A stretch of DNA of 64,000 nt, taken from NCBI GenBank assembly GCA_029204045.2, contig CM055077.1:17064584-17128583 (forward strand), written 5' to 3'. The notes beneath the pieces were generated by a model, which worked only from the letters and a program-made list of their open reading frames with translations, ran no database searches and was not told the DNA's origin. A program made the translations under genes and the position numbers. The stretch comes from Tillandsia leiboldiana. Its lineage: Eukaryota > Streptophyta > Magnoliopsida > Poales > Bromeliaceae. Below, piece by piece: positions 27,101 through 36,100 of this stretch (positions within the stretch are counted from its first letter, which is position 1; each line of letters opens with the position of its first letter).

Positions 27101-30100
27101 GATTTGGCTAAGGTGAAGGAAACATTAGGCTAGCTGTGGCATAGAAAAATAAATAGTGAAATAGAAGTAGATGGTTTCGTACTTGCATAGATTTCATTAT
27201 CGCATTTGCATGAGGCATAGCATATGATCATGTTGCATATAGTGTAGATTTGCATTTCTACAGATTATCTATCTATATGCTTTAGTTGCCTCCTTTGGAC
27301 CTGGTGGGTCGAGCTACTTACTTGGGTGGTCGTACCCATTGGAAACTATTTTTATAATTCTCACCCTAATGTTTTACAGGTCCTTCCGTGAGTGGGCAGT
27401 AGCGCGGGATAAGGGCGTAGCTCTGTAGATAGCGCCCTATCACGATGAGACTCAGATAGAAGTTGTAATAACTGTGATTTTTAAATTCCGAAATTTGAAA
27501 TAAACATGAATTTTGGAGATTTTTAAATTCGAAAATTCGAATTTTCTAGGGTGTTCGCGATGAAACGACTAACGTAACGAAACGAAATCTGAACTCGACA
27601 AAATAAAATCGCTACCTGAATGGTCTCGTTGAGCTGAATGTCGTAGTGAAGTCCAATTTCGAATTCGGTAAATCGAAACCACGGAAAAAACGCAAAAAGC
27701 GCAGTTTTTACACAGTTACTTTGGAAAAGAGCCTATATTTTAGGCGCCGAATTGCGCGAGATTGAACGTGGAGGGTCCTCTATGCAAAACTCACCTACAG
27801 TGAGGGACTTAATTGTAAATATTGAAGATTGGAGGACTTATTAGCATCTTTTCCCGCAAGCTATATATATGCAACTAGGATTTCACTTTGGAAACCCTAG
27901 CCGCACAAACCCTAGCTTCCAGAACCCACCTGCGCCTCCTCCCTCTCCTCTGCCTTCTTCCCCAAGCACCACAATCGCCGGGCCGCCGTAGGGGATCGCC
28001 GGGCCGCCGCAGGGGATCGCCGGGCCGCCGCAGGGGATCGCCGGAAAATGAGCCCCTTCCTTACTTCTTCTTGTTCTCGAGTTTGGAAGGACCCGAGACC
28101 ACCTACCTCGACCCCATTGCTTCATAACCTCCCTGCCACCTTCTTCATCATCAAGAGATCACCCCCAAGCAGCACCGCTGCCGGCCGCCACCGCTGGACA
28201 CCGGTGGAGCAGCATCTCCTTCTTCCTTGCTTTCTCTCGGTCTAGAGGTAACCCGAGGCCACCCTTCATGTTCCTTTTGCTCCTGAGACACCTTACTGGC
28301 ATCCTCATCACCTGGGGATCCTCCCTGTGCAGTCCCGACGCCGAAAAACTCTAGCCAAGCCGCCGGAACAAGCCTGCATTCCGAAACCCTAGATCTGGCC
28401 GAACTTCCTTCAGCATCGCCACCACCTGTCGTCGTTCGGTTTGAAAGGTTGGGTGAGCTTCTGATAGTCCCCAGGAGTCTTCCCATCGCCTTCCGAACGC
28501 CCCCGACCTGATCACCGGGAAAAACCAACCCTAGCTCTTCAGCCTAGGGCTTGGCCGAGCTTCGCCCAGCACCGCCGCCGCCGCACTTGGCTACCGGTGG
28601 AGGCCCTAGCTAACCTCCACACGTCAGACTCGACCACCCCCAACCTCTGCTTGGGTTTCTAAGCCGCCGCAACACGATCTCGACCGAGCCAAGCCTAGGT
28701 TGGCTGCGCGCGTCTTCTCCGGCCAACCGCCGCACCTTGACGCCGGTGCCACGCCTGGCAGGGCCTCTGGCACCTCCCTCGATCCCCTCCTGCTGCTGCA
28801 TGCCCCAGTATCCCCTCTGAGCCCGAGCCTTGCAAGGTTGCCTTAGCTCGAACCTTGTCTACTTGGTTGTTGGCCGTGGTTGCTCTAGCGACTGTTCCGG
28901 CGACTCCGAGACCCAGGGTAAGCAAGCCCTCGCATCTCTGGACTCCCCTCAGCATGATGCTCACCCTAAGTTGGCCTTGTATGAACAGATTGTGAAGATC
29001 TTGATAAGTTGGATTTTAATGGTTGTTGTAGGTTGACCCGATGTACCTTCTGGACTTCGACTGAACCCCGGACAGCGAGCACGTGTTCCAGCAAGTCGAG
29101 GCCTATCTATTGACACTTTCGTTTCAGTCTGAAACCTTCTGGATCAAGGTAACAACTCTAATCTTCAATTATATAGAGTTATTATGCAATTTAAGGAAAT
29201 GATAGGAGTCTAGATGCAATTGTAGACACGTGGGTTGCCTCGGGCAACGTGCACATGACCTTTGGACTAATCGTCCGAGGTCCGCTGGCTTTCATCGGAT
29301 TGAAATAGCTTTACGAGTCGTAAATCGGCAAAACCGTCGATTTAACGTCGTTTTGGCGCAGAATTCAATTTAGTCGATCGTTAACGATTGCCAAGTGTCC
29401 TTGGCTGGTTCCGACGCTGTCTGGGTTGACCCAGAGACATCTGGTTCGCGTTGGTGACTTTCGGAGCCGAAATCGGCGATTCCAGACGTCGTTTCAGTAG
29501 TTATGGAACAAGTAGACTATATGTTGGCACAATATTACAAGTTGCTGCCCGGATACCTTAAACAAAGCGTTCCGGGGCAGGTGAAGGTTGGATCGATTCG
29601 GTAGCCTATACGCACTATTCGGACTATTAGTGGTCGTTCGGCGGATTACCGAAAATTCCGGCGAATCCCGGGACTTAGACATAAGTCTGTGTTTTATTAT
29701 TTGATCATGAGTGAGTCAGTGGGTTGGGTTTTGTGTGAGATCGTGACTGACCAGAGGATTTGATTTAGGCCCAAACCGTCAGGAGACTCCGCGTGAGTTG
29801 AGCAGCGGATTCCTAGATCGCCTGCACTGAGATGGGTACTTCAACCTGGGCATTAGCATAGTATAACCTCACTGGGTACCGTACTCGAACGGACCCTTAG
29901 TGATCAATGCTAGCCCTAATCTTTCCGTTATGATTATACTCTGTTCTTTCGATTTCCGCACCACCTAGTTGATATGATACTTGATTTGCTTTATAATATG
30001 ATTGGTCATTAGATAATCTGATACTTGGATTTATATATTGCTCATGATTATACTATACCATAGCTATCTTATGATTCTTATATGCATGATAGAGTAGGAG

Positions 30101-33100
30101 ATCGATATTTTTGTTATACTGCATGAGATGATGATATTGATGATCCAGTATTGACGCATTGTTTTTCTTACCGTTCCTACTTTACTATTCATTACTGGAC
30201 TTACTTGTTACATCTTGCATATCTCTTATGTGATTATCAATACCTTGTTCTTTTATAGCTCTTTGATTTAGCATTTATTATTCCGCTTATATCTGTCGAT
30301 TTATCTGCTTTCCTACCTTACCTACTAATTTATTATATTCGTCGATTATTGTATACCAGTAGGTACAACTTGCTGGACCCCGGCTCGTTGTACCCACTGG
30401 GATACATTCAGTTGTATCTCACGCCCCTTTGTTGACACCTTTTTCAGATCCGTCAAGCGGTAAGATGTCGGGGCGCTGATGTGAGAGCATACGATAGAGT
30501 CGTCCCCCTTTGCTAGCTAGATAGCTGGCCTGCCATTTTTATTATTTCAGTTTTCAGTTGCTTTTACTTTCGACTTAGTATCATGCTAGTGTTGACATTA
30601 CTTAGCTTTTCTGGATCAGTGTCAATTGTTGACTTTATCATGTTGATTTAGATTATCAATTTATGTGGATTCATGTTGGTTTAGTTGTTTAAATATCATG
30701 AATGCCTTTTGATTAGTGAACTCTGATTGCACTATTATATTTTGCCTAGCCGTGCGTGTATAGGGGAGACTCTATCCGTCTGGACCGGAAAATCCTGATG
30801 CACATGGCGGATCTGCTCATGTCCTGGGGATCGATTTTCAAACTCTGATTTTATAAATAAATAAAAAAATTAGACCGCTTTTTCATTCCGGGGCGTGACA
30901 GAAGTACCCTCCGTCAATGTATAGATTGGGTATAAAATGTAAAAGAATCAAATATAATAATATTTTGGGTTGAAAAAGGAAAAAAGAAAAGAAAAATGTA
31001 ATATATTGTATGTATGTGACGACTGCTTGTAATAGCATAGTTGTTTATGTTTTTTGTACTTTTCTTTCGCAATCCTTGTATAAATTTGGTTCCGGGTAGG
31101 AACATCTCAAATTGTACTGGTTATGATGCCTTGGGCGGACAGGAAAAACTCTGTCCATTCGACGAGTTTGTGTGCGTGCCTGAATCGACAAAATATGCGG
31201 TGGTCGAGGCGTGACACATGCCCTAAGGGGCCGTTTGGTTTGGAGTAAGTAGAGGAGTGGAACTCAAGTTCCATGAGTTCTACTGTTTGTTTTGGTGTAA
31301 GTAAAAACAATAATGTAACTCTGAGTTATAAAAGGCCCTTACTTCACCTACTCTTGGCTTTCCTCTCTAGACTACCGAAGTCGAGTTACACTGCACTCAA
31401 CTCTCTCTAACAAAATCCATTAAATATTAAGCCTGAACTCTACTTCCTCCCTAATAGGTTAGGGTTACCTCCAAAACAAAATATTCAGAAAATCTCCTTC
31501 TCCTCACAAAATATGCGGTGGTCTGTGTGCGTGCCTGAATCGACAAAATATGCGGTGGTCGAGGCGTGACACATGCCCTAAGGGGTCGTTTGGTTTGGAG
31601 TAAGTAGAGGGGTGGAACTCAAGTTCCATGAGTTCTACTGTTTGTTTTGGTGTAAGTAAAAAAAATAATGTAACTCGAGTTATGAAAGGCCCTTACTTCA
31701 CCTACTCTTGGCTTTCCCCTCTAAACTACCGAAGTCTAGTTACACTGCACTCAACTCTCTCTAACAAAATCCATTAAATATTAAGCTTGAACTCTACTTC
31801 CTCCCTAATAGGTTAGGGTTACCTTCAAAACAAAATATTCAGAAAATCTCCTTCTCCTCACGATGCAAACGCTCTCGATCTTCCCCATCGTCGCCGATAA
31901 TGCAAGTAATCTCCACCTCCTCTCTTTCCCTCTCCTCCCTCTTCTCTTCTTCCTCTCTATCGTCTTCTTCTACATCGTTGCTTTCTCCTTCGATGATGTA
32001 TACTCTTCGCAACCCTATTTTCCTCATCTTGACCCCAACACCATTGGAAGGCGATGGTGTCCTGGTAGTGGGGGTTTAAAAGGAGGCAAACCGCTGTAGG
32101 GCCATACGTCAAATAGGATGGTGGGTATGATCTCAGTATTATGCCCAAATTTTGTTTTTTAGAGTTATAATAAACTATTTCATTCTTTGTCATTTATGCT
32201 GTAATTATTCTTTTTATATGTATTTTTAATATTTTTATATATATTTGCTTTCATTTTGTGTTTAATTATCAAAGACAAACTAACAAGAAAAATTAATTTT
32301 CTAAAGCAGATTGGGAAGAAAAAAGATTGTAATCTTTAATTAAACTACAAAGTAGGAAATTAACATAAAGAATTTATTAGTTTGTATATATGTTTGATCA
32401 TAATAATATATGCAATAGGCATAGCACACCACATAACCTTTTTGATCATTTACTTAATTATCTAAGAGTTCATAGTATATACATTGAGTTTTTACTAAGT
32501 TCTAACATAATTTACTTGATCAATTATATTATATGGTAGACCTATTAAGATAATAAGCTTGATTATAATGTGAGGGGCTTAACATTCTTCTTGAAAATTA
32601 TACTTTTCTTACAGGAAGATGCATCATTTCTCATGAGAAATATGATTCTCCGAAATGAATCATCATACTAAATTGTAGTAATGATCATTTATGAGTTACT
32701 TCATATGTATTACTTCAAATTTTTTCGACAAATTTTCATGTACTAATGTAATAGCTCGATATTTCTTTCAGATGAATACTGTGAATCAATATAAACATGG
32801 AAACGTGTTGAACTTGCCGCATTCTCTACGGTTGTATTATGTGTCATACTTTTCATGAGGAAATATACAAAAAAACGGTCATTGCCCCGAGAGTTATCTA
32901 GGATTAGAGATTTGCATAGAAAGACACACGTTCATAAGATTTTATATGGTGGTACGATGAATTGCGTGGATTATGTACGCATGGATACCTGGACATTCTT
33001 CAGACTTGCTGATGTAATGAGAGATCGCAACTAAATAAAGGATACACATTATGTCACAATTGAGGAACAACTTGCTATGTTTTTGCTTACGGTGGGACAT

Positions 33101-36100
33101 CATACTAAAAACATAATCCTAAAGATAGAATTTATTTGGGAAATCATTAGTCATTAATTTAGAACGGTCCTAAGAACTATATGTGCCATTAAGAATCAAT
33201 TTGTCCAACAAATACGCCCCGAAACCCATCCCGAGATAGCATCGAGCCCATTATATTTTCCTTATTTCAAGCTAACCACAAAACTGTTGAATTTTTAATA
33301 CTAATTGTATAATTGATGATTGAAGTAGATTATTTAATGGTCCTAACATTACTAGGATTATATTGGTCTAATGGATGGCACCTATGAAGCACGAATACTT
33401 CAAATTTCATGTCGTACCCATATCGGATAGGTATCGGATACCGATATGCGCCCGATACGTGTCCGATACAGGAATGAAGTATCCAGCATTTAAAATAAAA
33501 TATAAAAAAAAAAAAAAAATCGGATACGACTCAGATACGGGAGGGATACGAGAGGATATGGGGGGGATACAACCAGATTCTTTTTTGGTCTAAAATGATA
33601 GGAATTTAAAAATTTTCGAAAAGTATGCATCCAAACCCATTTGAAATAAGGAAAAGAGTGAGAAAAATACAAATCTCTCTTCCGTTAGTCATTTTTTCTA
33701 TCTTTTTGCACTTGAATGGTTGAAGGCGCCCCCTCTCGTTCTATCTTCACACAGTATTAAGTTATGGTTCAGTCCTTTACCGCTTCTCTTTTACTTTTTT
33801 TTCATCTAATTTATCAACCTAGAACTAATCAACAAAGGCCATAGAGAATAATTTTTTTCTTCAATTAAATTGTTAGCATATTTTTTTTATCACTATTTTA
33901 TATAATAGAATCTAATAAAACATACATATATGTTAAATGGCTAATTATCTAATTTGTGCGACTAAATAGCTATTATTATCATCTGATCAAGTTGGATGAT
34001 AGTTGGTTGATACTTTTTAAATTATTATTTCATACGATTAATTATCTTTTTTTATAAACAGATGTAAAACAATTATACTAGTTAATGTATATCAAAATAT
34101 ATTCCTTAATATAATCTAGATATCCTAATTGATCTCAATATATCATTACAAATAATCAACATATATTTAAATATATTTAAAATAATATTTTATTCAAGTA
34201 TATTCCACGTATCGTATCCTATAAGTTTTAGGAATTGTCGTATCACCGTATTCGTATTGTGGCGTATCCGTATCCTCATATTCGTATCTGTGCAACATAG
34301 AATGGCACACATATTGAAGCTAAAGTACTGGTTAGAATAGCTGCTCGATTTCGTGGCAGAAAAGGTTTAACACAAAATGTCATGGCAGCTATCACACCGG
34401 ATTGTCGATTCACGTATGTTTCAGCTAGTTGCAGGGATCCGCAAATGATTTCACGCTGCTTAAACATGCACTTTCGTTACCTCCCCCATCTGGATTACGG
34501 GTTATAGAAGGTGATACATATAGTCTATATATTATGAAATAAAAGACTGAATAATAGAGCTAAATCTTTTTCTTTCTTATTGATCTAAATATATAGATAT
34601 GTCAAACTGTTGACTAATTGCAAGAAAATATTATTTGGTTGATGCTGGAAATACAACTATGCATGGATTTTTAGCCCCATATCATTCAGTTCGATATCAT
34701 TTGAAGGGACATGGAGGTTGTACTCCTAAAATAAGTTGTTCAATTTACGTCATGCGTCATTAAAATCCAAAGTTGAGAGATCATTTGGAATCCTCAAAAA
34801 TCAATTTAAAATCTTGTCCTTCAAACAATTCTTTTCTTTTTGTACCCAAGTGAAAATAATTTTGAGTTGTTGTGTATTACACAATTACATCCTCACTGTA
34901 GACCCCCTCACCCCCCATGACCCATTTCTCAATTACGAAAGTAGCTTGTGTGAGGATGACATCAATTACTATTCACAAACAAGATCACAAAGAGATAATC
35001 ATGAGGAGAGTCGACAATAGGTAGAGCTACATGATAACATTGGAGAGGAGATGTGGCAAGACTATATTAGGCACACTCATCGTTCAATCTAAGGAATGTT
35101 TCGTTTTGTTTTATGCGTGTTTTTTTCTTCTTATGTTTTCTATGTTTTTTTATCAACCTTGTTAAACAGATTTATGCATCATAAGGACAAGTTTGTGCTA
35201 AGTGTGAATGTAGAATCTATTTTGTTTCTGTATGTGAATGTAACTTATTTTGTACTAAATAAAGACAATCTTGTTTTATAAATAAATTTAACTTCTTTTG
35301 TATTGTATGAGTTCAATCCATGTGCTCTACGTGTTTAGATGTCACAGTCTATTGATGCACAAGAGACAGAGATGTCCATGGTTCCTCCATCAACACCCCA
35401 CAAGAGAGTTTCTAAGAAGCAGTTCCAAAAGAAAGAGCACAAGTTTGAGCAAAAAAGGTATACCAAATAAAAGATAGAGTATCATCATAGATGACTTTCT
35501 TATTCCATTTCTGGTTGAATAAGCCAAATCAGGCTTGAAAGTAGACAAAGGTTTCAAGAAAATGGCATCTGTCACTGCTACTTCAACGGTTAACGCAAAA
35601 CTCAACACTACTTTTTAAGCTGAGAATGTAGAAAACCATATGAGAACCCTCAGCGACAAATATGCAGAGATTAAGAAGTGTAAACAGAATAGTAGTAGTA
35701 GAGCTGGGTGGAATGAGGAGCTCAAGATGATCACATTGGAGGGTCAGACATGTGCTACCTATGTGAAGGTATCATATTTTAGAAACTATTATTTAATTTT
35801 AATTGTTTATAATTCATTATCTATATGTTCTTTTTTCTTCTTTTACAATGTAGGCGAATCCAAAAGTAGCAGATGTGCTAAACAAACCGATTAAACATTA
35901 TGATGCTAATGCTTTAAAAGATCATTTGATCAAGCCACAGGACAATTCTACTCGACTATTTATGACAACTATATTAATGATTCCGGTGATGGAGTTAACG
36001 TCAAGATAAGGGATGAAAATATTGGATGACGATGGTATAGAAGGAGGAGGCTTGGAACAAGATGGGGGCACTTTTACCCCCAACAAATAATAACGGTACT

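Larger units (their letters stand above)
27464..30900 (+). mobile_element. Inner solo LTR (3437 bp), gypsy type
   Basis: TGTAATAACTG..GGGGCGTGACA with perfect 5-bp target duplication GAAGT (27459-27463 and 30901-30905). A TATA-like CTATATATATG at about 27863 followed by a GC-rich transcribed-looking leader suggests the LTR promoter. Gly/Pro/Ala-rich open frames at 27.9-29.0 kb are shadows of this leader. Confidence 0.92.
25156..31216 (+). mobile_element. Outer solo LTR, interrupted by a second solo LTR
   Basis: Begins TGTAATGACC and ends GAGGCGTGACA. The real LTR length is about 2.6 kb once 27464-30905 is removed. The target duplication is CATAT/CATGC (3 of 5, both differences being G:C to A:T). 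No internal domain is present, hence a solo LTR. GGTCCGGACC-like motifs cluster at 25455-25640. Confidence 0.75.

Noticed and set aside
27883..28964. Overlapping GC-rich frames on both strands in the inner solo LTR
   Set aside because: High GC and a 21-bp repeat keep several frames open at once; nothing domain-like, and the block is bounded by a perfect LTR target duplication.
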